Source: Mantis religiosa
Lineage: Eukaryota > Arthropoda > Insecta > Mantodea > Mantidae
Length of the DNA stretch: 64,000 nucleotides
NCBI GenBank assembly: GCA_030765055.1
Contig: CM060953.1
Coordinates: 68,629,147 to 68,693,146, forward strand
Reading direction: 5' to 3'
This document shows, in pieces, positions 1 through 9,940 of this stretch (the first letter of the stretch is position 1; each line of letters begins with the position of its first letter). The translations under genes and the position numbers were made by a program. The notes beneath the pieces were generated by a model. It had not been told where the DNA came from. It searched no databases and worked only from the letters and a program-made list of their open reading frames with translations.

Positions 1-366
1 CCGTAGTTTATCGGCTTTAGAGCCTGTAATAACTGTATACGGTAAGGTCGTAGCCGTAAGCGTTTTCTTACAACTTTCCAAACAGTCGACACAGGAACTT
101 GTAATTCCCGACTAGCCTTCCGGACTGATTTCTTTGGGCTACGAGTGAACAACTCTCTTACTCGCTCAACAGTCTCGTGGTCGTCCCATGCTCTTCCCTT
201 TACAATGGCAGCTGGTATCTTCAAACTGATGATACCATCTACGAATGTTATTATCACTAGGAGGGTCACAACCGAACTTAATGTGGAACGCACGTTGCAC
301 AGTAACTACTGATTCGGTCTTTGCAAACTGCAAAACACAAAATGTTTTCTGTTTACTAGTCGTCAT
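1..366 (-). pseudogene. Helix-turn-helix transposon protein (DUF4817 type), frameshifted and cut by window edge
   Basis: Reading leftward from an ATG at 366, the frame gives a 66-residue N-terminus starting MTTSKQKTFCVLQFAKTESV, with the aromatic and basic pattern (IRRWYHQFEDT, then GRPR) of the helix-turn-helix region found in many insect DNA transposons. The frame hits a stop at 166. The next frame over continues the same kind of protein at once (ETVERVRELFTRSPKKSVRK, then a second helix-turn-helix-like stretch ending RLRLRPY) to the window edge, so one indel near 180-190 broke the gene. Such a domain would bind the element's terminal repeats and recruit the transposase. The catalytic part would lie left of the window. 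Family naming is from recalled resemblance; the frameshift is directly visible. Confidence 0.75.
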
Positions 367-551
367 CTTTGCTACTACTGCTGTCTAGCGGATTGCGGTA
401 GAAACATTGCACGTACATGCCCACTGGTGAGAACAAACAAAACTGTTTGAGTTGCCTTTTCATTTTACACATCATTTATAACTGTCAGTTTAATGTAATA
501 AATATTATAAAAAGTTAAAACACCGATATTCATTTATATACACCCTGTATA
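367..551 (-). mobile_element. 5' terminal region and inverted-repeat end of the left-edge transposon
   Basis: This is the untranslated leader between the ATG at 366 and an end motif at 539-550 which on the minus strand reads TATACAGGGTGTATATAAAT. That motif, bounded by a TA, is typical of the outer inverted repeat of Tc1/mariner-like insect elements. The matching end would be left of the window, so the TIR cannot be paired here. The element therefore runs from about 551 leftward past base 1. Confidence 0.55.
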
Positions 552-1464
552 TCTCCGCCGACTAACCTTTAGTTTCAGCTTACACGACACATCTTTTAAA
601 AACATTTTTGCCTGTTGCTTCATATTATCCAGATAAACATTTCATGTCGCATAAAAATTAGATAACTATTGAATTTCTCAAACAGATACAGAAAATATGT
701 AGGAAAAACCTAATGCTACAATAAATTGTATTTGAAATAAACAGTGTTTTGTATGATCTATATTTTATGATACCTTTTGTCTCTTATGACATAAAAATTA
801 TGCATAATTTCTTCGGGAGAAAGACGACTTCGTAAACATAATCAAAATTTTAAATAATAGCTAAGATAACAAAGATTAGTTTGCAGATATTTTTGGCGCA
901 TTTTATATGAAATTCCACCAGTCTGGCAAACAAATACTCCATAATTTTCTACTAGTGGACAATTATGCTTGTCGGATAAGGATCCTTTTGTTAGTAGTAG
1001 TTAAAAAGATTTTTGAAGGCATCTAGTGTTTAGTGGCAGCTGAATTCTCAAAACAACTGTTTCATTTAGTAGTACAGACATATGCAATCATATTGCTGAG
1101 TATTTGTCCTATTAATCTTCATTATCTGCTGCGAAAAGCAAACTAATCCAAATTTTCCATCCCTTGATTATTAAGCTTTTTAAACTGAGCAAGGTAAATC
1201 AGACTTCAAGATTAGGGAGGCCAGATATGATCGACACGGTATATTCTGGTTTTCCCGGAATTACATTCTACCTCAAATTTCTTCCATTTTTCAGAACCCC
1301 AGTGCTATTTACTTAGATCGGTGATCTGTGGAACATGCGATGAATCTTCTTTAACACTTTACTGCATGAATTATTTTGCTACATATACCACTCTTGCTGT
1401 AATTTATAAGCCGGTTCTCATACCGCTTTCTGCGGTGCCTCAACACAATCGATTCGAATAGCCA
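552..1464. other. AT-rich stretch, nothing recognised
   Basis: No long reading frame, tRNA-like box, inverted end or simple repeat was seen. Probably intergenic or intronic DNA or very old repeat debris. Confidence 0.5.
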
Positions 1465-1640
1465 TGATCGTTAAAGCGATAAAAATGGATTGGCCATCCA
1501 TTCAAAACTAAAAGTCGTGGGTTCGAATCTCGGCAAGTGCAGTCAAATGTGTCTGTGGTAAAGAACGCGGAGGGCCCAATCGGTGTGATGGCATGCTTGG
1601 ATGTTGATTGGGCATCATTTGACAGCAGTTGCTTGGATTT
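1465..1640 (+). repeat. tRNA-like SINE candidate (unassigned family)
   Basis: A good polymerase III B box is present (GTGGGTTCGAATCTC near 1517-1532). About 50 bases upstream lies a weak A-box-like stretch, and a non-tRNA body follows. No target duplication and no second copy in the window were found, so it could also be a lone tRNA relic. Confidence 0.3.
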
Positions 1641-1836
1641 TGTCTTTTTATAGTAAACAAAACTCTACAACGTAATTGTAAATATTATATTTTTAAAATT
1701 CAAAAGTCTCAAATTGTTGAGTGTATAATTGAAAAAGGCCAGTACAATATTATAATTACAAAAAAACCGTACTAAAACTTTATTCAAGGTGAACACACCC
1801 TAATGTTGCTTGAAATAACGACCATGCATTAAAGGG

Positions 1837-2093
1837 TTAAGGAGATTTTTTGTAGGTAATTTACGTCCTCCAACGATGTCATATCGGAATGGATATATCA
1901 TGAATGGAATGGGTGAAATGATGCCTGGGGTCCATAGAGCTTAGAGATACCCGACATTCGTCTTTCAGGTTAATGAAAACCCCGGAAAAACCTTATCCAG
2001 GTAACTCTCCCTGACCAAGATTCGAACTCGGGACCTCTTGAACGCGAGACAGACATGCTACCACCACGCTACCGAGGCGGGCATTAAGGAGAT
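1837..2093 (-). mobile_element. SINE family A, copy 1, with perfect 10-bp target duplication
   Basis: Read on the minus strand, a tRNA-like head (GCCTCGGTAGCGTGGTGGTA as A-box region, then CCCGAGTTCGAATCTTGG as B box) is followed by a body containing CCGGGGTTTTCATTAACCTG and a 3' end GGAGGACGTAAATTAC. The same order recurs at 34219-34454 and 62563-62808, and the 3' end alone at 48003-48080. The insertion is bracketed by TTAAGGAGAT at 1837-1846 and 2084-2093, an exact direct repeat that defines the SINE as 1847-2083. Transcription would be by RNA polymerase III from the internal boxes, and mobilisation would need a partner non-LTR element. Confidence 0.85.
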
Positions 2094-3439
2094 AGCTTCA
2101 CTTGTAAGGACCTTGAGCGAAAGGGAAAGCACAACCTGCAGTTGCCTCCATTACATCTACTCAGGCTTTGTACTCTATTGCTATATCCTTTCGTCCTTGA
2201 ATTTTTAAGCTTTTTAGACATAAAACACTAGAACTTAGCTGAAATCCTCCTCTGCTTCTAAATGATAACCCTAAGCCTAAACTTGTTGAAACATTTTTGG
2301 AATGTGTGTATCATCCACCAGATAGTGTAGCAAACTGCAGCTCATACACACCTGTACTGAGAACAAAACATTTTAGATACAAATAAATGTGCACAGAAGA
2401 TACCATTAGCTGCAGCTCAAGACATTTAGATGCTGCGATATGACCACAGCAACACAGCGGGACAAGAAAGAAATAAAGTCACTGTTCAAAAACATAGCCA
2501 ACTTTTCAGTGGTCCATACTGCACGGTCTTAGGTCATAATGTGTTGCCACTACTGTGTTTCTTTCTCTCTAGAGCCCAAATGTTAATTTTACGCTGAGAT
2601 TTTACTTCCCTGTGTAATCTTAAATGTTAAGCGATGCGTGGTCCAAGTGCCTTCATCAAGTCCAGTAAATTACCAAAAAGGAAGAAATGTAACGCAAAAG
2701 TAAGCTGGATGCGGAATTTCTTTTTCAGGGTTTCTTAATTATGCATTAGGGTAAATAAGAATTCCATTTCTGTTGGGGTTTCATTAACATTTCTGTAAAA
2801 TACCATTAAATAGCATTATTTAACATTTAGTAGATATTTTGTATATACATTTTATAGTTAAAAACGATATACACTTCAGTTGAATCGGGAAAAATTTAAT
2901 GTGTTGTATTCCAGGACCTTCCAGGCTAGTGCTAAACATTCGTACACTGATACCGATCTTATCCGTAGAAACATTTTCAAAACTTTCTATTCCTAATTTT
3001 GTGAAAACGAAATTTGCAGAGTTTAGTGATAGTCAAATCTTTGAAGAAATGGACGCCGTGCGATAGCTGTGAATTTCCTTTTAATTTGCATATCTAAGAG
3101 CTGAAATTTATAACGTATTTCTTCCATTTCAGAAAAGTATTGGAAAGTTTGAACAAGCAACAAGAAATATCTCCGAAATAAATAATTACACGAACAAAAT
3201 TTATGAGATATAATGGTGTACTTAGACAAAATATACATTTCTGTGTAGCAATATTTTATCTATTTCTTAAGCCTTCGGTGACACATCCAGGATGAAGAGA
3301 ACTTCTGAGTTTGAGCACATTCCCATAAAATTCAAAATATTCGGTATTCTAATAAAAATATTTCGCCATTTTTTAAAATATCAAAGTTTTCGATAAAAAT
3401 GTTCTTGCAATGTGTAGTTTCGATTGAAAGTATTGTGTC
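2094..3439. other. Unassigned AT-rich DNA
   Basis: Short chance frames only (for example 71 codons on the minus strand at 3023-3238). No motif, repeat mate or RNA gene was seen. Confidence 0.5.
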
Positions 3440-4110
3440 GCCTCCTTGGAAGAACCTACGAGGGAGTAAGTAAGTCGCAAAACTGGATAGAGGCAATAAT
3501 AATAACATTTACTACCTGAAATTTATACCACTCTTAAACATAATCAAACTGTAAATTGATACACGTATCCAATATTTTTGCAACAGACTTGAGCGCCGGT
3601 GGCAAGGGCAAGGAAGGCATTTTGTTGCTTTCACAGCCAATGGGTAACCTCTCGGATTACGACATCATTAGTTTTGAAGTGTCAACCACGCGAAGGACTT
3701 CTTAGGCACCCGAACAGTGGGAAATGGCAAGCGATTAAGGCGGGAGAGTGAGGTGGGTGTTCCAACAGTTTCCAACGATGAGTTAATCTTACTGAGGACG
3801 GACAATGCCATTCAAAGGAATCACTCCCTTTGCTAGGAGTCCAGTTCACTCGAGGTGATTGGCCTGTCGGAGTTACCGCAGAGTGGTGCACCATGTCGTC
3901 GCACTCAGTATCACAGTGAGGCTGCATTATGACGCCTTTCATGTCCCAGAACACAGTGACAAACTTGTGCGCTAATGGAACCACCTTGAACTTTTCTGTT
4001 GTTAGTGAGGTGGGATGTTTCCATTCCATGGAAGATGTTTTCTATTCAGGTTGAGAGTGGTGAAACCAAATCATCCCCATCTCGGTTGCTTTGGCTTTCC
4101 TTATTAAAAA
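3440..4110 (-). pseudogene. Mariner transposase, heavily decayed (copy M3)
   Basis: Leftward translation gives a mariner DDD transposase relic in pieces. A frame-shifted GDDLVSPL near 4050-4070 corresponds to the first-aspartate block GDETW. MEWKHPTSL and VTVFWDMKGVI (3940-4029) are the usual post-D1 and W-D blocks. EHPPHSPALIACHFPLFG (3695-3750) is the third-aspartate block, in which the expected SPDLAPSD has become SPALIACH, so catalytic residues are lost. A further shifted frame (HFKTNDVVIREVTHWL, about 3630-3680) is the C-terminal domain. CGAGGGAGTAAGTAAG near 3459-3475 may be the old inverted-repeat end. The second-aspartate HDNARPH block is missing. This is a different mariner lineage from the 30-kb and 46-kb copies. 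Confidence 0.8.
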
Positions 4111-4318
4111 TTCCCGATCAAATTGGATTCAACTTTCCTGGAGAAACACTGGCCACAAACACAGGACGCATTTCACGATGCACTTCTTTTGTGGACAGTC
4201 CTTTGGTTCATAAAAGAATGCACAACCGCACGCTTGGGTATCATAATGCAAAACGCCATCTTGCACTGGTTGCCACTGGCTGGCTTCATGCTGGAGAGAT
4301 ATGACCCAACCTCTGTGA
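4111..4318. other. Unassigned segment between mariner relic and SINE-B
   Basis: It may be the decayed N-terminal third of the mariner on the minus strand, but no mariner block can be read in it. Overlapping plus-strand frames at 3999-4350 look like chance. Confidence 0.35.
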
Positions 4319-4576
4319 CAAGCACAAATTATGGAATGTGTAGTGTTTAACGCCAGCTTTTACTTCGTAGGCAGCGCAGGCTTAACTCTGATGATACATT
4401 AGATGAAGATTGAGCACCGGTGAATTGATATGGCGGAGGAAACCGGAGATCTCGGAGAAAACCGGCCCCACCACCGTGTCATCCACTACAAATCTCACTT
4501 TCCGGTAGCCTGGGTTTGAACCCGTGCCGCCTTGGTAAGAGCCCAGTGGTCTAACCACTCAGTCACGTCAAGCACA
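4319..4576 (-). mobile_element. SINE family B, copy 1
   Basis: On the minus strand the head reads TGACTGAGTGGTTAGACCAC (A box) and CACGGGTTCAAACCCAGG (B box), then a body with GATGACACGGTGGTG and CCGAGATCTCCGGTTTCC, and the 3' end GTAAAAGCTGGCGTTAAACA. Copies with the same order lie at 8365-8616 and 37878 onward. Direct repeats CAAGCACA at 4319-4326 and 4569-4576 flank it as a short target duplication. Confidence 0.8.
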
Positions 4577-5637
4577 TATATGCTGCAAGCTGCTGGCATA
4601 AAATGCACGAGTAATTTACAAATAGTATAAAGGAAAACGAAAGTTTGCTACTTATTCATTAACTTACTCTCGTAAATACCAAGCTGGTAAGTAACCCGCA
4701 TTTCATTTTTGAGTTATGCTGTTCATAGACGACCACTCACGCTCCCACCCACAAACGGATCGTTTAATTTTTTTCTGGTGATGTAAAGACGTGTATACCC
4801 GTGAAATGTCACTGTATAATTTTTGGCTGAAATGCAAAACATTCTCTACTTGTAACTAGAGAAGCCAAAAGAGCTGATTATTTTCACCTAAAATATCAGT
4901 ATCATTATACCTTAATCTGAATATTAGTTCTTCTGAAAAGATAATCCTCACAATATGCAAAAACAGGGCATATATAGGTAATGTTGCCTTATTTTGGCAC
5001 ATACAGAAGCCTCTTACTTTGCTATAAACGTCAGCGGCACAAAAAATCCAAGATTATGCAAATCAAGCACATGCCCATTACTGACATTTAAATATTAACA
5101 GAGATTAAGTATTGATCCACATAACCTCTTCTACGTCCCCTTGAACAAGCTATTCTTATACACGTTCATTCTTCCATCTCCTCCATGTTGAGGGGTAAAC
5201 ATTTCTGTAGTAGTTTTATGGTATATTTACTTGTAGGTGCAATGAGAATGGGAGAATACACTAGGCTTAACGCTAATTAAAGCTTTTAAGGTGCCTTGAA
5301 ATTCTGTTCTCTTTGCGTCACTAGAGAAAGAGAGAGAGAAAAGCAATTTATCATTTGGAAAAGTATCTTAAGTCATTCAAATTGATGGCAGGGAGGTTTA
5401 GAAAACCATTTTAAAATAAAAAATTACGGTATTAGATATTTTAAATGCAGATGGCTAAGTTCTAATATGTATCTCGGAAAGCAGTCTATAAAACGGCATG
5501 TATCTATGAAATAATTTATGCAAAGAGTATGCAAATAAACATTTCTATAGCTAAACCGAAAATGTTAGCATTTTTCGGAGTCCAGACAAGTAGAATAAAC
5601 ATAATATTGAAAGATAAGATAATAGAACATTTGCAGT
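4577..5637. other. AT-rich DNA, nothing recognised
   Basis: No coding or repeat signal beyond a short GAGAGAGAG run near 5326-5338. Confidence 0.5.
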
Positions 5638-5990
5638 ACGATAAAAAGATGCCTCAAGATCACTAGAAAGGAAAACAATAATACAATGTTACACAGTAAT
5701 GGCAGTGCCCACGTTCTTATCTGGTTCAGAATGTTGGACACTTCCTAAAAGCGAAGAAAGACAAAATAGAAGCTGCAGAAATGTGTTGCAGGCTACACAG
5801 TGATAAGAAGTGCTGACATAAGGGCAGAACATGGTGTATTTAATTCAATAGAGAAGATAATTGAATATAGAATCAACTGGAAAGAACATGTGGAAGGAAT
5901 GAGCAGTCATCACATACAAAGGTTTCTGTTGAATTATAATCCCAAAGTGAAAAGAAACATGGCTGACCTAGGGAGAGATGGATAGTACAA
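5638..5990 (+). pseudogene. 3' fragment of a non-LTR retrotransposon ORF2 (C-terminal region)
   Basis: Translation with frame changes gives VPTFLSGSECWTLPKSEE, then a continuous frame from 5800 (IRAEHGVFNSIEKIIEYRIN, WKEHVEGMSSHHIQRFLLNY, NPKVKRNMADLGRDG). This is the familiar C-terminal pattern of insect endonuclease/reverse transcriptase proteins: YGSECWTL, then an EYR-x-x-WKEHV-x-RM block, then GRPRKRW. Only this end is present, consistent with 5' truncation during target-primed reverse transcription. The clade (RTE or CR1-like) cannot be fixed from so little. Confidence 0.7.
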
Positions 5991-7559
5991 CATATCAATG
6001 TTTGAGACAGGAGCATATCATTTTAGGCTAATCACATTTCGATGATGGTACTCGAAGTTATATTTTCAGTCTAAAGCAATACTGCAAATTAAAATAAGAG
6101 TAAATACAGAATGATCTTTCATCTTCCGCAAATATTGAAAGCATTAGTCTGGACGAGACGCTAATATCCAACTTGAGCGGAAACGAGATAGTACCTGGAA
6201 CTAGATCTCTGGAGTCACTTACTGAAGTTACCCCCTATCTGTTACAGAAGCAGAAGTACAGTTGCCTCAGAGAGAATGAGAGCTACTTGGTTGACAGGTA
6301 CTTCACAGTTGGATGGGCTTTTGAAACTGATAGGAACTTCCGCGCGACTCTGTGGCTTATGAGCCTGCCGACTGTAGTCTCCTGTAGTTCATTCACTGCA
6401 CCCATACTACCAAAGAGGTGGTCGCCACAACAGATTTATATATTTATGTCTACAGATACGAGATGATCCTTATTAACCTATAAGATTATGAATCATAAGA
6501 TGTTCCAATCTTTTCCTACATATGAGTAATCCCTTTAACACAAGTTACACAGAAAGCTATCGCTATAGACAATACGGTACCTCTCCATCCTGTATGCAAT
6601 TACCTTTCCTTCTGAAAGCCTCAACGTAATCACAAATTAGATTCACCGTCTCCCTCGCGATATTTCCAGGCAATTAGAGCAACTCTGAGACAACTTCCTA
6701 CAAGCACGGCCAATTTGATACACCTCCGTGCTAACACTTCCAAGAGAAATATTATCTCTGTCTGCGGAAGCATTTAAACCGCTTTACGCTCCCGAGGTGG
6801 AGACAGTTCTCTATAACTCACAGGGTTCTCTTAAGCTGTCATGTCCTAATTACACTATATGTACACATGCGGTAAGGGAAGCTTCTGTCGACGTCCTATT
6901 TCCGCGTCAATATGCAATTATAAGATCATTAAGCAAAGTCTGACGCTGGTTTCAAAAAATAAATAAAATGAATAAATACAAAATAAAATACGCATATGTA
7001 ATAAGCCCAGTTTCTGGAATCTATACCAGGTCTTATTATGCAAACTTTATTTTAACTTGAGTAACTTGTGAATCAGATTTCACAAAACAATTTGCAAATT
7101 TTGCAGATATAATCTACTTTCTACCTTAACGAACTAACTAAACCTAAAGATTACTGGATTCCAGTAACCTTACAAACATCATTTATTTAAAACAGTCTTT
7201 TTTCTATTTTACTTCTACTTCAACAATATAGATCCAATCTACATTTCTACTACAGCTTTAATTGTTATAACAAGCTACGAAAGAATGTTTCCTACAGCTT
7301 TAAAATTTCCTCTTCTGCAACTGGCATCCAAAGCTTCCTCCTACTGGTATCCATCTCCTTAAAGAACTGGCATCAGTAGATGGAGCTGGTTGGTCAGTTC
7401 CAGACATCCGGGTAGTCATCTCTCCGTTTCTGCATAATCAGTTGCATCTGTCCACTCTGATACTCTCCACATATGTCTTCACTCTCCTAGTATTCTCTTT
7501 CTGTCTATGTTTTTTTTTTTTGTCTTTCTTCTTTCTGATGTCCATAATTGGCGTCTTAA
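5991..7559. other. Unassigned DNA with two moderately open segments
   Basis: 6173-6466 (97 codons, plus) and 6620-6943 are less AT-rich than their surroundings and stay open for some distance, but no motif, splice signal or repeat mate was found. They may be old transposon pieces. Confidence 0.35.
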
Positions 7560-8320
7560 ATGAATTCATCAGGTCTGGTAATCTGTATCTTCAGTTTCTC
7601 TTGGTCCTATTTCCGTCCCACGATCTCTTAGGTTATTCTTTTCTCGTAGATTGCAATGTTCTTGCACTTCTCTCTTTGAAATATTTTGTCGCGGGTCATA
7701 TATTCCTCCAACGCCTTACCGGATATTATTTGAAACATATTTTCTAAATGTACATAATCTTCTGCATCTCTTAAAATGTTTCATAAACATTTTTCTTGAA
7801 GTTTCCTTTGACCGTCTTCTACTAGTTCACTATATTTATTGCACTCAAAAATAACATGTTCAGACGAACTTATCAGCTCCATTACTCACATAAATCTGAG
7901 TCCTTCTTGCCTACTCTTTTTAAATATACATTGTATGGGCCATGTCCTGTAACAAAATGAAAAAATCCTTTACTTGGTTTTATATGTTCCAATTTTAGAC
8001 TCTCTCTAAGGTCCGGAAGTAAATCATGTACTCTTCTTCCTAGGTGTGCATTATCCCACTCTTCTTGCCATTATTGTAATAAATAATGCTTCACTTCTTT
8101 CATAATATTGAATCTTTTTCCCATAATTATAAAAACAATCCCACATTCTTCCTTCTTTAGCCAATAAGTTGCACACCATTAATCTAATGACATAGTAAAT
8201 AGGCCAAATTCCCGGGGGCCAAAGTATATGTCTTTTTTGTAGCTCTGCTGCTGCGAAGTAGTGTTTCTACTGATTTCAAAAGACACACAAATCTAATCTG
8301 TGCATTCCAATACCTTCTCC
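7560..8320 (-). pseudogene. R1-like non-LTR retrotransposon, ORF2 C-terminal tail (copy R-a)
   Basis: Read leftward in several frames, this gives YWLKKEECGI, then EWDNAHLGRRVHDLLPDLRE, KLEHIKPSKGFFHFVTGHGP, YNVYLKRVGKKDSDLC and an EHVIFECNKY-like block. The last two are the TGHG...Y and C...H-x-C zinc-finger-like C-terminus of R1-superfamily reverse transcriptases. The plus-strand relic at 15335-16213 has the same blocks in the same order (YWLKRKDF, FLTGHGPYNVYFKKIGRSDI), so the two are copies of one family. Stops and frameshifts make it dead. The upstream finger and palm domains are absent (5' truncation). Confidence 0.75.
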
Positions 8321-8357
8321 ACAATATGCCATAATGGTAACTACAGTGGTCTTCTCA

Positions 8358-8623
8358 TCATGAAAGGCCGTGCCTGGCTGAGTGATTAAACCACTTGACT
8401 CTCACCAAGGCGGCCCGAGTTCGATCCCAGGTGACCGCAAAATGAGAATTGTGGTGGACAATACGGCACTGAAGCGGGTTTTCTCGCGGATATCCGGTTT
8501 CCCCCATAATCTCATTCCACCGCTTCTCCATCGTCATGATATGTACCTGTGTCACCGCCTGTGGTGTCGTATGTAGTAAAAGCGGACGTTAAACACTATA
8601 CACTTCATTTTTTCACTCATGAA
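8358..8623 (+). mobile_element. SINE family B, copy 2
   Basis: The head reads GTGCCTGGCTGAGTGATTAA (A box) then CCGAGTTCGATCCCAGG (B box). The body has GTGGTGGACAATACGGCAC and the 3' end GTAAAAGCGGACGTTAAACA, colinear with the copy at 4319-4576. TCATGAA at 8358-8364 and 8617-8623 is the likely 7-bp target duplication. Small frames running through it are translations of the SINE, not genes. Confidence 0.8.
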
Positions 8624-9567
8624 GACACAGGGGTCCTTATGGATAATCTGACGCCTCAATTGATGATTGTATTCGTCGTTGTATTATTGCCGTTTGATTA
8701 CGTTAGTTATTATATTTTTCCATTCCAGTCCTAATAAAATATGGGCCTTAATGTATTATATTTGCTTAATAGCTGTTGCCACTTTGATTTTAACTTAAAA
8801 TAATACCCTTAATATTAATGTAACCTTAATCCGCCACGAGTTTAATACCCATAAGGAGTCCTCGTTGACCAGTTCACTGCTATCACAGCAAACGGGTTCG
8901 TTGTTGGAGGAACTGCTGGTTAACCTATGATTAGAGGCTCGATAACATGCAGCGGATCTGCTTTCCAAATTATCATCTTCCATCCCTTCAACCTAATTTA
9001 ACCAGTGTTCTTGGGTGGCTGAATCAAAGCCGTTATCTATTAAACTTTCCACCTCCTTTTGCTTAAATGCAATAGTCGCCCAACGTGTCCCATTACCTGT
9101 CTCAATACATTTCTATAGGGTTTAATTCACAAACTGCTACTCCAGATTCTGCAGTGAAGGCTACCATGACTTGCTTTGTTTTTCGTAAATAGAAAATTCG
9201 CCACTTCAGAACACCATTTCCCTGAATCATAAACGATGCAGCTCCTCTCTTTTCAAAATCGAATCCCATTTTTTAACAAGCGGTCGAAGGTTGAATATTT
9301 AAAGTTTCCTAAACTTACATCACCATTGACCTTTTTCATCTGGGAGAGAATTGTAAGGGGATTATTTTGAAGTAGAAATTAATGAAATTTGCGTTACATA
9401 GCACTGACTACAAAATCATTATATTTCATCTCCTGCTGCTTGGGTATGTATGCCGCGTTCTTCTCTTCCACATGTAGTGTTGGAATCGTTGTTGACATTC
9501 TGTTCTTAATCTACAAAATGTACCACTACTTGTCAAACGAGCTCTACCCGAAAGTCCAAAGACCCCT
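8624..9567. other. Unassigned DNA
   Basis: A 62-codon minus-strand frame at 8795-8983 (MEDDNLESRSAACYRASNHR, serine-rich) is the only item of note. It has no recognisable domain and may be chance. Confidence 0.35.
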
Positions 9568-9940
9568 GCCTCTGTTACCCGGGAGTGATGGAGAACTCCG
9601 GGGGTCTTTCCGTGGGGCAATACCTTGAGTCTAAAATGCCCACCACCCCCATCGACAACGTCAGGACGGGTGGAAGTGGATACGCTACCCAGGCGCGTCA
9701 ACCCTGCAGGGAAGACTACCGAAAACCTCCGTAGGGCCACCTGGTGATCTAGCACACCTACTAACTCTGCAGGCTATTATCTGGGAATTTTTAGGCAACC
9801 ATCTGCCCCCTGCGGGCGGCCGAGGCCTGACCGGAGGTACCCGATTTCCCGCGGGTTTCGGGAACACACTGTCCCCTCGAGTCCAACCCAATCCTAACAG
9901 CTACCATTCAGGGAGGCGCTTGAATGTTCGGCCCAAGTTT
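9568..9940 (+). repeat. GC-rich dispersed repeat family C, copy 1
   Basis: A block much richer in G and C than its flanks, aligning by eye to 25295-25628. Shared landmarks in order are TCCGTGGGGCAATACCTTGA against TCCTTGGGACAATTCTTGGA, then GTGGAAGTGGATAC (exact, 9670-9683 and 25391-25404), then GTAGGGC, then CGAGTCCAACCCAATC against CGAGTACAACCCAATC. It has no convincing frame, and the antisense frames at 9426-9891 are shadows of high GC. GC-rich 5' leaders of non-LTR elements look like this, but that identity is inferred. Confidence 0.6.

Noticed and set aside
6173..6466. 97-codon plus frame as a gene
   Set aside because: No domain recognised; kept only as part of an unassigned stretch.
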